Shown here in pieces: positions 1 through 7,412 of a stretch of 11,450 bases of DNA. Position numbers and translations under genes: made by a program. The stretch's first letter is position 1; each line of letters opens with the position of its first letter. The notes beneath the pieces are model-generated. The model did no database searches, was not told the origin of the DNA, and worked only from the letters and a program-made list of their open reading frames with translations. Origin of the DNA: Tardiphaga sp. (lineage in GTDB: Bacteria; Pseudomonadota; Alphaproteobacteria; Rhizobiales; Xanthobacteraceae); NCBI GenBank assembly GCA_028290765.1, contig JAQGJF010000979.1, positions 1 to 11,450 of the forward strand, given 5' to 3'.

Positions 1-367
1 GCGTCATCGAGATCGAGGAGATCGGGATGAAATCCCGCTTCCAGCTATAGGCGTCGCGCTTGGCGATCTCCGGCGCGAACAGCACCGGCCCGTTGGCGCC
101 GACGAACAGGGTGTAGCCGTCCGGCGCCGACTTCGCGAACATCTCGCCGGCAATCAGCCCGCCGGCGCCGGCCTTGTTCTCGACGATGAAGGTCTGGCCC
201 AGGGCTTCCTGCAGTTTGTTGGCGACGATGCGGGCGGCGCCGTCGACATTGCCGCCGGCCGGATACGGCACCACCAGCTTCACGGTGCGCGCCGGCCACT
301 GCTCGGCGGCTGCCGGACCGGCAAACCATGCCGCGGCCACGACGCACGCCATTGCGAAAAATCTCAT
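1..367 (-). CDS. Bug/TctC-family tripartite tricarboxylate transporter solute-binding protein (N-terminal part)
   Basis: Partial gene: the first 122 codons are present and the rest lies beyond the left edge. The product starts with a Sec-type signal peptide (MRFF, hydrophobic run to about residue 18, cleavage site AAA-EQ near residue 21). It continues with WPARTVKLVVPYPAGGNVD at residues 24-42, the typical opening of the Bug (Bordetella uptake gene)/TctC family, and then APDGYTLFVGANGP. Family members are periplasmic receptors that pass carboxylates or related small molecules to a TctAB-type permease, although many are orphans with no permease nearby. The start is fixed by AGGGAGG (373-379, read on the minus strand) five bases before the ATG. 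An in-frame Met at residue 6 is less well placed. The gene diverges from the IclR regulator, which probably controls it. The ligand cannot be told from the sequence. Confidence 0.93.
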   Translation of the reverse strand, partial: MRFFAMACVVAAAWFAGPAAAEQWPARTVKLVVPYPAGGNVDGAARIVANKLQEALGQTFIVENKAGAGGLIAGEMFAKSAPDGYTLFVGANGPVLFAPEIAKRDAYSWKRDFIPISSISMT

Positions 368-442
368 CGCATCCTCCCTGATCGATTATTGCCGCAACCG
401 TGGCGCACGGCGCTTCACAGGTCGATCGAATTTCGCGTAATC

Positions 443-459
443 TGTCCATAATGTGGACA
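443..459. promoter_or_regulatory. Putative IclR-type operator in the divergent promoter region
   Basis: TGTCCA and TGGACA form a perfect 6-bp inverted repeat around a 5-bp spacer (TAATG). A second, overlapping palindrome AATGT-GG-ACATT lies at 451-462. The site is in the 114-bp gap between the divergent solute-binding protein and IclR genes, 23 bp before the IclR start codon. IclR-family proteins bind short imperfect palindromes of this general form, often in such divergent regions and often for autoregulation. Binding by the adjacent regulator is inferred. No convincing -35/-10 pair was seen. Confidence 0.6.
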
Positions 460-481
460 TTGGCCGCGAGAGAAGTTTCCG

Positions 482-1291
482 ATGGTGAATAGCCGGTTAC
501 GCGGGTCCGGCCCCGCGGGTCAGGCGCCGAGACAGGGCGCGCAGGCGATCCGGCGGGCGCTGGGCGTTCTGCGCATTCTGGCGACCGGCCGTGAAGAAGG
601 CGTGCCTCTCGCCGAGGTCGTGCAATCCACCGGCCTCACCCGTCCCACCGCGCATCGCATCCTTCACGTGCTGATCGAAGAAGGCATCGTCGAGAAGAGC
701 GAGAAAAGCGGACGTTACGTCATTGGCCGGCAGGTGCCTGAACTGGCGCTGGCACGCCAATCCCGCTCCCCGCTGCTGGCCGCCGCCGAGCCTTATCTCG
801 CAAAGGTCTCGGAGCAGGTTGGCGATACGCTGTTCCTGACGGTCCGGACCGGGCTCGACACGCTATGCGTGGCGCGCCGCATCGGCACCTATCCGATCCA
901 GGTGCTGTCGATCGAAGTCGGGGCGCGGCGGCCTCTGGGAGTGAGCAGCGCCGGCATCGCCATCCTCGCGGCCTTGCCGGCGCTCGAAGCGCGCCGGATC
1001 GTATCGGACAATCAGGTGAGATTTCGCTTCTATCGCACCACGCCGGCACGCGCGCTGGAGCAGGTCGCGGCGACCAGGCGGCAGGGCTATTGCCTCCACC
1101 AACCCGGGCTGGTGCAGGGCACCAAGGCGATTTCGACGACGATCCGGGCGCTCGACGGTCGGCCCGCCGCGGCGATCACCATTGCCGCGGTGCGCCGCCG
1201 GCTCGGACCGCGGCGCGAGGAGGAAATCGTCGAAGTGCTCAAGCTGGCGTCCGGCGCTATCGAAAAGACGCTGTGGCAGAAACCGTTGTGA
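482..1291 (+). CDS. IclR-family transcriptional regulator
   Basis: The 269-residue length is typical of the family. Residues about 22-83 form the N-terminal winged helix-turn-helix ([13 protein letters not shown], then the recognition region [16 protein letters not shown] and the wing GRYVIG). Residues about 90-265 are the IclR effector-binding domain, including [33 protein letters not shown] and the late [17 protein letters not shown] segment. The start has a modest AGAAG ribosome-binding site at 471-475, six bases upstream. IclR proteins bind small organic acids or aromatics in the C-terminal domain and act as repressors or activators. Its divergent arrangement with a Bug/TctC receptor gene suggests that it controls uptake of that receptor's substrate. 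The inducer is unknown. Confidence 0.95.
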   Translation: MVNSRLRGSGPAGQAPRQGAQAIRRALGVLRILATGREEGVPLAEVVQSTGLTRPTAHRILHVLIEEGIVEKSEKSGRYVIGRQVPELALARQSRSPLLAAAEPYLAKVSEQVGDTLFLTVRTGLDTLCVARRIGTYPIQVLSIEVGARRPLGVSSAGIAILAALPALEARRIVSDNQVRFRFYRTTPARALEQVAATRRQGYCLHQPGLVQGTKAISTTIRALDGRPAAAITIAAVRRRLGPRREEEIVEVLKLASGAIEKTLWQKPL

Positions 1292-1465
1292 CGCAACGAC
1301 AACTGCGCGCCTTCAGACCGATTTTCACGAGATGAAAATCCGAAAAATCGGGATTGCGAGCCGCGGCATTTACAATTTGTGCAACCTATTTCCCGTAGGC
1401 TCGATCGGTACCCCAATGCCGGCCCCCGACAGGCCACAACGACCGGCCTCCCGCGATCACCAGCC

Positions 1466-1470
1466 AGGAA
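1466..1470 (+). promoter_or_regulatory. Ribosome-binding site that fixes the chemoreceptor start
   Basis: AGGAA lies eight bases before the ATG at 1479. The reading frame is open back to an ATG at 1182, but that extension overlaps the 3' end of the IclR gene and encodes an arginine- and cysteine-rich stretch unlike any chemoreceptor. From 1479 the protein begins with a short cytoplasmic leader and a membrane segment, as expected. Confidence 0.75.
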
Positions 1471-1478
1471 TCGTCGTC

Positions 1479-3170
1479 ATGCTCGCTCAATTCTCCATTC
1501 GCGCAAAGATCACGATCGTCATTTGCTCGCTGCTTTTCGCCATGACCGGCATGGGGCTGTTCGCGGTCGTAAGAATGCAGGCGATCTACGCCAGCGCGAC
1601 CGAGATCCAGACCGACTGGCTGCCCAGCGTCAGGGCGCTCGGCGACCTGCGGGCGGAAATCAATTCCTACCGCAACGTCATTCGCGCCCACATGCTGTCG
1701 GACACCGCCGAAGAAAAGGCCGGCGTGGAAAAACGGCTGCAGGCCAGCGCCGGCCGGCTCGCCAAGGCCCGCGCGGATTATGAAAAGATGATCACGTCGC
1801 CGGAAGAACGGGCACTCTACGGCACCTGGCGCGAGCAATGGGACATCTACGCCAAGGGCGCGCAGGACGTGTTGGCCTTGTCGCAAAAAAGCGTCGGCAA
1901 GATACCGCGCGAAGCCCAGGAGATGAACGAGAAGGTCCTGCTGCCGATCGCCATGAAAGCCGACGCCATCCTGATCAAGGACGTCGAGCTGAACAAGCAG
2001 GGCGCCGATCGCGCGGGGGAAACCGCCGCCAACAATTATCACTCGGCGCTGACGACGCTGGCGATCATCCTCGGCGCTTCGGCCGTCCTCGGCCTTGTCG
2101 TCGGCATCATCCTCGTCCGCGACGTCTCCCGCGGCATTGCCTCCATCGTCAAGCCGATGCAGACGCTCGGCGCCGGCGATCTGACCGCGGATGTGCCGCA
2201 TCGCGGTCTCAAGACCGAGATCGGCGTGATGGCGGACTCGCTTCAGGTGTTCAAGGACGCCTTGATTGCCAAGAAGGCCATGGATGCCACCGCGGCGCGC
2301 GAGGCAGACGAAAAGATCAAGCGCGGCCAGCGCGTCGACGCCATCACCGGCGAATTCGAAGCCATGATCGGCGAGATCGTCGAAACGGTGTCGTCGGCAT
2401 CGACCGAACTCGAGCAATCCGCCGGCATGCTGGCCTCGACCGCCGAACGCTCGCAGGAACTCGCCACCGCGGTGGCCGCCGCCTCCGAAGAAGCCTCGGC
2501 CAACGTGCAGTCGGTAGCGTCGGCGACCGAGGAAATGTCTTCCTCGGTCAACGAGATCAGCCGGCAGGTGCATGAATCGGCGCGGATCGCCAATGAGGCG
2601 GTCGACCAGGCCCGCAAGACCAATGACCGGGTCGGCGAACTGGCCAAAGCGGCCGCCCGCATCGGCGACGTCGTCGAGCTGATCAACACCATCGCCGGCC
2701 AGACCAACCTGCTCGCCCTCAACGCCACCATCGAGGCGGCGCGCGCCGGCGATGCCGGCCGCGGCTTTGCGGTGGTGGCTTCCGAGGTCAAGCTCCTGGC
2801 CGAGCAGACCGCCAAGGCCACCGGCGAAATCAGCCAGCAGATCACCGGGATTCAGGACGCCACTCAGCAATCGGTCGGCGCCATCAAGGAGATCGGCGAC
2901 ACCATCGGCCGGATGTCGGAAATCGCCTCGACCATCGCCACCGCCGTCGAGGAACAGGGCGCCGCGACCAAGGAAATCTCCCGCAACGTCCAGCAGGCGG
3001 CGCAAGGCACCACCCAGGTCAGCTCCAACATCGCCGACGTGGAGCAAGGCGCCAGCCAGACCGGATCGGCCTCTGCGCAGGTTTTGACCGCGGCGCAGTC
3101 GCTGTCCGGCGAAAGCAACCGCCTCAAGCGCGAGGTCGGCAAGTTCCTGAGTTCGGTGCGGGCGGCGTGA
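1479..3170 (+). CDS. Methyl-accepting chemotaxis protein (4HB-type sensor, HAMP, signalling domain)
   Basis: A 563-residue transmembrane chemoreceptor. Membrane segment 1 is about residues 9-31. Residues about 32-190 form a periplasmic helical domain of the four-helix-bundle type ([20 protein letters not shown]). Membrane segment 2 is about 191-213 ([19 protein letters not shown]). A HAMP linker follows at about 214-265 ([20 protein letters not shown]), and the cytoplasmic coiled-coil signalling domain occupies about 290-555. The highly conserved hairpin tip that contacts CheA and CheW is at about 405-445 ([20 protein letters not shown], then [18 protein letters not shown]). No C-terminal CheR-binding pentapeptide is seen: the protein ends SSVRAA. 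It stands alone with no che genes nearby, so it probably feeds a chemotaxis array encoded elsewhere. The ligand is not predictable. Confidence 0.96.
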   Translation: MLAQFSIRAKITIVICSLLFAMTGMGLFAVVRMQAIYASATEIQTDWLPSVRALGDLRAEINSYRNVIRAHMLSDTAEEKAGVEKRLQASAGRLAKARADYEKMITSPEERALYGTWREQWDIYAKGAQDVLALSQKSVGKIPREAQEMNEKVLLPIAMKADAILIKDVELNKQGADRAGETAANNYHSALTTLAIILGASAVLGLVVGIILVRDVSRGIASIVKPMQTLGAGDLTADVPHRGLKTEIGVMADSLQVFKDALIAKKAMDATAAREADEKIKRGQRVDAITGEFEAMIGEIVETVSSASTELEQSAGMLASTAERSQELATAVAAASEEASANVQSVASATEEMSSSVNEISRQVHESARIANEAVDQARKTNDRVGELAKAAARIGDVVELINTIAGQTNLLALNATIEAARAGDAGRGFAVVASEVKLLAEQTAKATGEISQQITGIQDATQQSVGAIKEIGDTIGRMSEIASTIATAVEEQGAATKEISRNVQQAAQGTTQVSSNIADVEQGASQTGSASAQVLTAAQSLSGESNRLKREVGKFLSSVRAA

Positions 3171-3240
3171 TCGCTGTCCAGGGCGCGGACGGCGTCGCTT
3201 TCGCTCGCCTATGTCCAGGATGATTCAGGATCGCTCACTC

Positions 3241-3357
3241 CGTCATTGCGAGGAGCTCTTGCGACGACCGCGTCCGCCGAAGCTCGAAGAGCGAAGGAGG
3301 AAGCAATCCAGTCCTTCTCTTTGGCTTCTGGATTGCTTCGCTTCGCTCGCAATGACG
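3241..3357. repeat. Intergenic palindromic repeat (REP/MITE-like)
   Basis: The outer arms CGTCATTGCGAG (3241-3252) and CTCGCAATGACG (3346-3357) are exact inverted repeats. So are the inner arms GAAGCAATCCAG (3300-3311) and CTGGATTGCTTC (3328-3339), which enclose a 16-bp loop. The left side carries 47 bp between outer and inner arms and the right side only 6 bp, so one arm seems to have gained about 41 bp. Elements with these arm sequences are, from memory, dispersed widely in Bradyrhizobium and Rhodopseudomonas intergenic regions. It lies downstream of the chemoreceptor gene and could also act as a transcript-end hairpin. Confidence 0.8.
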
Positions 3358-3374
3358 GGGCTGATGTTGCCAAT

Positions 3375-3560
3375 TTAACTTGATTTCATCAGCCTCTGGA
3401 AGAACTCGCCGAGAAACGCTGCCGCTTCATCCGAGATGCCGGCGATCTTGTTGGTGGCCTGACGATAGAATTTGAAATTGAGTTCGGTCCCGGGCTGGCC
3501 GTCGTTCCAGCCGGTGAAATGCCGGAGCTCGCTCCGCCCCAGCGGCCGCCGCGCGAGCGC
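3375..3560 (-). pseudogene. 3' remnant of an unidentified minus-strand gene
   Basis: No start codon is present, but a clean coding frame reads into a stop at 3375-3377. Residues include ARRPLGRSELRHFTGWNDGQ, PGTELNFKFYRQATNKIAGI and a C-terminal amphipathic stretch EAAAFLGEFFQRLMKSS. Third codon positions are strongly GC-biased and the residue pattern (conserved-looking aromatics, a helix at the end) looks like genuine protein. The frame loses its protein-like character near 3555-3565, where it meets a truncated AraC-type sequence on the other strand. I do not recognise the family. It is probably the surviving C-terminus of a gene cut off when the adjacent AraC gene was truncated, and the right boundary is approximate. 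Confidence 0.5.
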
Positions 3561-3562
3561 GG

Positions 3563-3628
3563 TGCGCCGCGGCGCTCAAGCGGCTGGCCGGCGAAACCCC
3601 GAACCACTGGCGATTGCGCGCGCGTTAG
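3563..3628 (+). pseudogene. C-terminal remnant of an AraC-family regulator
   Basis: The last 21 codons before the TAG at 3626-3628 read CAAALKRLAGETPNHWRLRAR. This matches the end of the intact AraC regulator at 7777-8730 (AAAFKKLTGETPSDWRRRVR), and both are followed by the same CAGCAATC sequence and then a hydrolase gene. Upstream of about 3563 the similarity stops, so the whole sensor domain and nearly all of the DNA-binding domain are gone. It is a fossil showing that the intact hydrolase at 3728 once had its own upstream regulator. Confidence 0.75.
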
Positions 3629-3631
3629 CAG

Positions 3632-3690
3632 CAATCGCTCTACAGGGACGCCAATCGCTCTGGGGCGTTAGTAGGTCCGGCTTGCTAGAT
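3632..3690 (+). promoter_or_regulatory. Direct-repeat operator and promoter of the intact hydrolase
   Basis: CAATCGCTCT occurs twice, at 3632-3641 and 3652-3661, a 20-bp period of about two helical turns as AraC-type regulators usually require. A -10-like CTAGAT lies at 3685-3690. A -35 element 17 bp upstream of that would directly abut the second repeat, the layout of a class II activated promoter. Repeats, spacing and -10-like element recur before the hydrolase pseudogene at 8799-8857. Transcription starting near 3697 would leave a leader of about 30 bases before the ATG at 3728. Confidence 0.65.
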
Positions 3691-3727
3691 CCGCGTCATG
3701 CCCACGCCAACGACACGGAGCGAACCG

Positions 3728-4717
3728 ATGACCTTGAATAATCCCATCAGCTGGACTGCGAACACCTCGCGGCGGAAGCTGCTCGCGAGCACCCTCATGT
3801 ACGGGGTTTCGCTGACCATTCGCTCCGCTTCGGCGATCGGCAAGGACGCGGATGTTGCGACATCCCCCGATCAAAGGGCCGATTTTACGGCCTTCGTCAC
3901 CACCAAGGATGGCGTCCAGATCTTCTACAAGGACTGGGGACCGAAATCCGCCCAGCCGATCGTGTTTCACCATGGCTGGCCGCTGAGCTCCGACGACTGG
4001 GATACCCAGATGCTCTTCTTCGTCGGCAAGGGCTATCGCGTCGTCGCCCATGACCGCCGCGGTCACGGCCGTTCGAGCCAGGTGAGCGACGGTCACGACA
4101 TGGATCACTACGCGGCCGATGCCGCGGCCGTCGTTGAGCATCTCGGTCTTCGCAACGCGATCCACGTCGGCCACTCGACCGGCGGCGGCGAGGCAGTGCG
4201 CTACGTCGCCCGTCACGGCAGGGACCGCGTGGCCAAGCTGGTGTTGATCAGCGCGGTGCCGCCGCTGATGCTGAAGACGGACGCCAATCCCGGCGGCTTG
4301 CCGATGGAAGTGCTCGACGGCTTGCGCAAGCAGCTCGCCGTCAACAGGCCGCGGTTCTATCTCAATTTCGCGAGCGGTCCGTTCTACGGCTACAACCGCC
4401 CGGGCGCCAAGCCATCGCAGGCGGTGATCTGGAATTGGTGGCGCCAGGGCATGATGGGCGGTGCCAAGGCCCATTACGATGGCATCAAGGCGTTCTCCGA
4501 GACGGACTTCAGCGAAGACCTGAAGAGCATCGCTGTGCCTACGCTCGTTCTGCATGGCGATGACGACCAGATCGTGCCCGTCGCCGATGCAGCGCCTCTG
4601 GCGGCGAAGCTGCTGAGGAACAGCACGCTCAAAATCTACCCGAGGCTGCCGCACGGCATGTGCACGACCCATGCCGACCTCGTCAACGCCGAGCTGCTTT
4701 CGTTCATATCGGCGTAG
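3728..4717 (+). CDS. Tat-exported alpha/beta hydrolase, non-heme haloperoxidase/arylesterase type
   Basis: 329 residues. A twin-arginine signal (TSRRKLLAS at residues 13-21, then a hydrophobic stretch to about 37, ASAIG) predicts folded export to the periplasm. The mature part is a full alpha/beta hydrolase: oxyanion-hole motif HHGWP (91-95), nucleophile elbow GHSTGG with Ser150, acid in HGDDDQIVP (probably Asp280), and His309 in LPHGM. The triad is thus complete. Relatives are cofactor-free chloroperoxidases, which act as esterases or perhydrolases making peracids from H2O2 and a carboxylic acid. The physiological substrate is unknown. The frame is open to an ATG at 3698, but GGAG at 3717-3720 is spaced correctly for 3728, and the paralogue at 8901 starts at the equivalent codon with its own good site. 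It lies just downstream of an AraC remnant and a conserved direct-repeat promoter. Confidence 0.93.
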   Translation: MTLNNPISWTANTSRRKLLASTLMYGVSLTIRSASAIGKDADVATSPDQRADFTAFVTTKDGVQIFYKDWGPKSAQPIVFHHGWPLSSDDWDTQMLFFVGKGYRVVAHDRRGHGRSSQVSDGHDMDHYAADAAAVVEHLGLRNAIHVGHSTGGGEAVRYVARHGRDRVAKLVLISAVPPLMLKTDANPGGLPMEVLDGLRKQLAVNRPRFYLNFASGPFYGYNRPGAKPSQAVIWNWWRQGMMGGAKAHYDGIKAFSETDFSEDLKSIAVPTLVLHGDDDQIVPVADAAPLAAKLLRNSTLKIYPRLPHGMCTTHADLVNAELLSFISA

Positions 4718-4723
4718 CGCCAC

Positions 4724-4856
4724 TAGAGTGTTTTCGAGCGAAGTGGATGCCGGTTCGCATAGCAATCAAGTTTACGCAGATTGCGTAGACTTATCTGCGG
4801 TAGAAAACACGTCAAAACAAGAATCTGGAGCTTCGGTTCTGATTCAATCAGAACCG
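4724..4856. repeat. Composite intergenic palindromic repeat
   Basis: Begins seven bases after the hydrolase stop. Outer arms GTGTTTTC (4728-4735) and GAAAACAC (4803-4810) are exact inverted repeats. Between them a smaller palindrome TACGCA-GAT-TGCGTA sits at 4773-4787. A perfect 11-bp inverted repeat around a single central C follows at 4834-4856 (left arm CGGTTCTGATT). From memory this resembles a repeat family frequent in Bradyrhizobium intergenic DNA. The 4834-4856 hairpin lacks a T-run, so it is not a classical intrinsic terminator but could block or stabilise transcript ends. Confidence 0.75.
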
Positions 4857-4896
4857 ATAAGGCGCCAGGCGCATCGTGCCTCGCGAACCAAGCCTT

Positions 4897-4959
4897 GAGC
4901 AGGATCGGGCAACGCATCGCCGCTTCGGGAAAGACGCCGACCTGCACCGCCCCTAGAAC
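4897..4959 (+). repeat. Dispersed repeat, copy A
   Basis: Starts with GAGCAGGATCGGGCAA and ends with CCTAGAAC. A second copy in the same orientation lies at 7161-7224, with the first 16 bases identical and roughly 80% identity overall by eye. Copy A ends 29 bp before the catalase-fold gene start, so it occupies that gene's promoter region. Its function is unknown, and it may be a member of a genome-wide intergenic repeat family. Confidence 0.7.
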
Positions 4960-4988
4960 CCATCAACGCTCGCGCCCAAGGTTCCGCC

Positions 4989-5948
4989 ATGTCCAAGTCT
5001 CCGCCCAAGTCTCCGCTCAAGTCTCCGCCCAAGTCTCCCGCCGGCGCCACGCCGGCCTCCATCGTCGACGCGCTGAAAGCGGTGGCAGGTGATCCGTCCA
5101 AAGCGCGCGCCAGCTTCGCCAAGGGCCGATGCGTTCGCGGCACCTATGCCTCGTCAGACCAGGCGCGGGAGATCACCAGATCCCGCAGCTTCACCGGGCC
5201 GTCGCGCGTGCTGGCCCGCTTCTCGGTGGGCGGCGGCCATCCGAACGTGTCGGACACCAACAGCTTGGTGCTGCGCGGCTTCAGCTTCAGGCTCGGCGAC
5301 CACGACCATCGCTCGGACATTCTGGCGCAAAGCGCTCCGGTGCATTTTGCGCGGACGCCCGGCCAGATGCTGGCGTTCCTCGAGGCGCGGGTTCCGGGGC
5401 CGGACGGCAAGCCGGACATGAAGAAGGTCAAGGCCTTCTCCGCCGCCAATCCCGAAACGCTGCATCAGGCAAATTACATCGCCGCGCGTCCGCTGCCCGC
5501 GAGTTTTGCCGGCACGACCTACTGGGGCGTGCACGCCTTTTCCGCAACGAATGCGCAAGGCGAAACGCGCTTCATCAAGTTCAAGATCGCTCCGGTCGGC
5601 CGCGACGTCACGCTGACCGCGGAGGAGGCCAAGGCGAAGCCGGCCGACTTCCTGCACGATGATCTGGAAAGCCGGATCGCCGCGGGCGACGTCCGGTTCA
5701 ACGTCATGGCGCTGCTCGGCCGCCCCGATGATCCCATAATGGACGTGACCGTCCGATGGCCGGATGAGGACGCTCGCGAAGCGGTGCGGCTGGGCACGAT
5801 CGTCATCACCGGCTTCGAAGCCGACGATGCCTGCGACGGGTCGATCTTCGATCCGGCAAATCTCGCTGAAGGCATCGGTCTGCCGCCGGACGAGATCTTT
5901 GCGGCGCGCCGCGCCGCCTATTCCATCTCATTGGCAAAGCGTCGCTGA
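4989..5948 (+). CDS. Catalase-fold heme peroxidase-like protein
   Basis: 319 residues, the size of the short catalase-related peroxidases (SrpA-like) rather than full catalases. Family marks: RxxxAKG at 40-46, LARFSVGGG (75-83), NxLVLRGFSFRL (91-102), PVHFARTPGQMLAFL (from 117), TTYWGVHAF, and the C-terminal RRAAY giving the proximal heme ligand Tyr311 with Arg307 four residues before. By alignment from memory the distal His of catalases (RxxHAKG) is Phe43 here, and the distal Asn before PVFF is Ser115, so classical catalase activity is doubtful. No signal peptide is seen, so it is probably cytoplasmic. The N-terminus carries four KSPP-like units from a 12-bp tandem repeat. The start at 4989 has a weak AAGG site seven bases upstream. 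It converges with the AraC gene 49 bp downstream. Confidence 0.88.
   Translation: MSKSPPKSPLKSPPKSPAGATPASIVDALKAVAGDPSKARASFAKGRCVRGTYASSDQAREITRSRSFTGPSRVLARFSVGGGHPNVSDTNSLVLRGFSFRLGDHDHRSDILAQSAPVHFARTPGQMLAFLEARVPGPDGKPDMKKVKAFSAANPETLHQANYIAARPLPASFAGTTYWGVHAFSATNAQGETRFIKFKIAPVGRDVTLTAEEAKAKPADFLHDDLESRIAAGDVRFNVMALLGRPDDPIMDVTVRWPDEDAREAVRLGTIVITGFEADDACDGSIFDPANLAEGIGLPPDEIFAARRAAYSISLAKRR
4992..5040 (+). repeat. 12-bp in-frame tandem repeat at the N-terminus of the catalase-fold gene
   Basis: Four consecutive units close to AAGTCTCCGCCC (the second ends CTC, the last is variant) encode KSPP, KSPL, KSPP, KSPA directly after the initiator. The unit length is a multiple of three, so copy-number change would lengthen or shorten a charged, proline-rich tail without a frameshift. 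The catalase fold begins only after about residue 22, so the tail is outside it. Confidence 0.85.
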
Positions 5949-5997
5949 TCGAAAGGTCCGGCATGGCCCCGGCTCACGTCTCGCTGTCCGGGCTGCC

Positions 5998-6906
5998 TTA
6001 CGTGTCGCGGCGCCAGGCTCCCGGGCTGACGCCGACCGCAGCCGAGAACACCCGGGTAAAGTGGCTCTGATTGGCGAACCCGGCCGATATCGCGATCTCG
6101 GACAGCGGCAGGTCGCGCACGGTCAGCAGCTGCTTGGCCGCCTTCACGCGCTGTTGCAGCAGCCATTGGTGCGGCGGCAGGCCGGTGGAGACGCGGAACG
6201 CGCGTGAAAAATGGCTGACCGAGAGTCCGAACTCAGCCGCGATTTGCGCCAATGGCAATTTCCCGCCGAGGTCCGACTCGAGCTTTTCGCGGGCGCGCTT
6301 CGCCTGCCACGGGGCAAGACCGCCGCGAATCGGTGCGGCGCTGTGCTGCATTCCGCCATAGGCCTGCGCGACATGCGTGGTGAATGCCAGCATCATGTGA
6401 TCGATGAACAGCTGGTTGGTCTCGGCCGGCCGGCGCAGCGCTTGCAGCAGCGACCCGCCGATATGACGAATCACCTCGTCGTCATGGGCGGTGCCGACCG
6501 GAGAGGCGAGCTCGCCGACGCGCGGTGCGCCGGACTGCTCGGCGATGCCGTCGAGCGCCGGCCGCGGCAGGTAGAAATGCAGCGAGTGGAACGGCTTGTC
6601 GATGACATATTGCGGATCGGTCTTCATGTCGTACAGGTAGGTTGCGCCCGCCCGGACATCGGTCTTGGTGACGCACTTACCGCGCTCCCACAGCTCGCAG
6701 CCCGGGTAATCTTGAAGTTTCAGGCTGACGATATAGGAATCCTCAGGAGCCATTGCGCCCGAAAGCGTCGGCACCGGGTTATCATTCCGGGTTTCGGTGA
6801 CGGCGATTTCAGCGTTGCGCAGAGAACGCGTGATCAGCGAGGGCGGCTCATGCTCCAGGTGCAAGAACTGCCGGACGCTCTGACCGTAGAAACCGGTCTG
6901 TGACAT
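5998..6906 (-). CDS. AraC-family transcriptional regulator
   Basis: 302 residues. The N-terminal part (about 1-190) is a cupin-like sensor of the AraC type, with SYIVSLKLQDYPGCELWERG and HSLHFYLPRPALD as recognisable segments. The C-terminal part (about 195-300) has two helix-turn-helix units: LPLAQIAAEFGLSVSHFSRA (217-236) and LPLSEIAISAGFANQSHFTR (266-285), ending GVSPGAWRR. This layout is the standard AraC/XylS arrangement, with effector binding in front and DNA binding behind. It is clearly distinct from, not a recent copy of, the regulator at 7777. The start at 6906 has only a weak site (GGAAC) upstream, and an internal Met at residue 52 is possible but would cut the sensor domain. It converges with the catalase-fold gene. 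Targets and effector are unknown. Confidence 0.92.
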   Translation of the reverse strand: MSQTGFYGQSVRQFLHLEHEPPSLITRSLRNAEIAVTETRNDNPVPTLSGAMAPEDSYIVSLKLQDYPGCELWERGKCVTKTDVRAGATYLYDMKTDPQYVIDKPFHSLHFYLPRPALDGIAEQSGAPRVGELASPVGTAHDDEVIRHIGGSLLQALRRPAETNQLFIDHMMLAFTTHVAQAYGGMQHSAAPIRGGLAPWQAKRAREKLESDLGGKLPLAQIAAEFGLSVSHFSRAFRVSTGLPPHQWLLQQRVKAAKQLLTVRDLPLSEIAISAGFANQSHFTRVFSAAVGVSPGAWRRDT

Positions 6907-7412
6907 AGGGTTGTTCCATCAGTGGCGTTGGATCGCGCGGCTCATCGCCATCGCGCGGGGCCAAGGCGCAATCAAGGCGTAATATCGGGTTTCGGCGTAC
7001 GGCCGTCTAGGCTTGCTCGTGAAACGTGAAACTGTTGTGTCAGCCATCGGATCGGTTGCGCGAGAAACGATTTTCAGAGCGTTTTCAACGTGATTTTGTC
7101 CACTTGGTGTCTTCGCCGCGCGCGAGGCGGCCGGACGGATGGATCACAATTTCGAGCTTGGAGCAGGATCGGGCAAAGCATGACCGCTTTGGGAAAGACA
7201 CCGTACTTCTACCGGGCCTAGAACGCGCCGAACGCTCCGGCCCCATTTGACGGTGGCTGCGGCACCCGGCGAGAGGGTCACACCCCCCGGCGGAAGACAA
7301 CGGCGACTTGCAACGAAGCACCCGGAGGCGCGCAATGATTGCGGCAACCGCACTCGCAGGCTCATTTTCTTCACCACATTTGCCCCGCTTTTCCATGAAC
7401 ATGGCTGCCGAC
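6907..7412. other. Intergenic stretch without an intact gene
   Basis: This stretch holds the promoter side of the minus-strand AraC gene, with no convincing -35/-10 pair. It also carries GAGCGTTTTC at about 7077, which resembles one arm of the palindromic repeat family near 4728, and the dispersed repeat at 7161-7224. Short open frames here overlap the repeats, lack ribosome-binding sites and look like chance. Confidence 0.6.
7161..7224 (+). repeat. Dispersed repeat, copy B
   Basis: Second copy of the element at 4897-4959, in the same orientation: it starts GAGCAGGATCGGGCAA and ends CCTAGAAC with substitutions and about one indel between. It lies in a gene-poor region between the AraC gene and the receiver relic. 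Confidence 0.7.

Noticed and set aside
1337..1352. Possible terminator after the IclR gene (CCGA-AAAA-TCGG hairpin)
   Set aside because: The stem is only four to five pairs with no T-run after it, too weak to call.
1182..1478. N-terminal extension of the chemoreceptor back to ATG 1182
   Set aside because: It overlaps the IclR gene, encodes low-complexity Arg/Cys-rich sequence, and the start at 1479 has a good ribosome-binding site and membrane topology.
1386..3047. A 553-codon minus-strand open frame opposite the chemoreceptor gene
   Set aside because: It is a long antisense frame caused by the GC-rich codon pattern of the chemoreceptor. The residue mix (Gly, Asp, Arg, His-rich) has no family features, and the plus strand encodes an unmistakable chemoreceptor.
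3698..3727. ATG 3698 as the hydrolase start
   Set aside because: It lies at or next to the predicted transcription start, has no ribosome-binding site, and the paralogue at 8901 supports 3728.
3668..4765. A 365-codon minus-strand open frame opposite the hydrolase
   Set aside because: It is antisense to a gene with a complete catalytic triad and signal peptide. Its own translation shows no domain and it runs into the intergenic repeat.
3241..4856. Whether the palindromic repeats could be a CRISPR array or insertion-sequence ends
   Set aside because: There is no regular repeat-spacer pattern, and no transposase lies between or beside them. They are separate families of intergenic palindromes.
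7026..7250. A 74-codon plus-strand frame and overlapping minus-strand frames in the AraC-AraC gap
   Set aside because: They cover the dispersed repeat, lack ribosome-binding sites and show no coding-like residue pattern.
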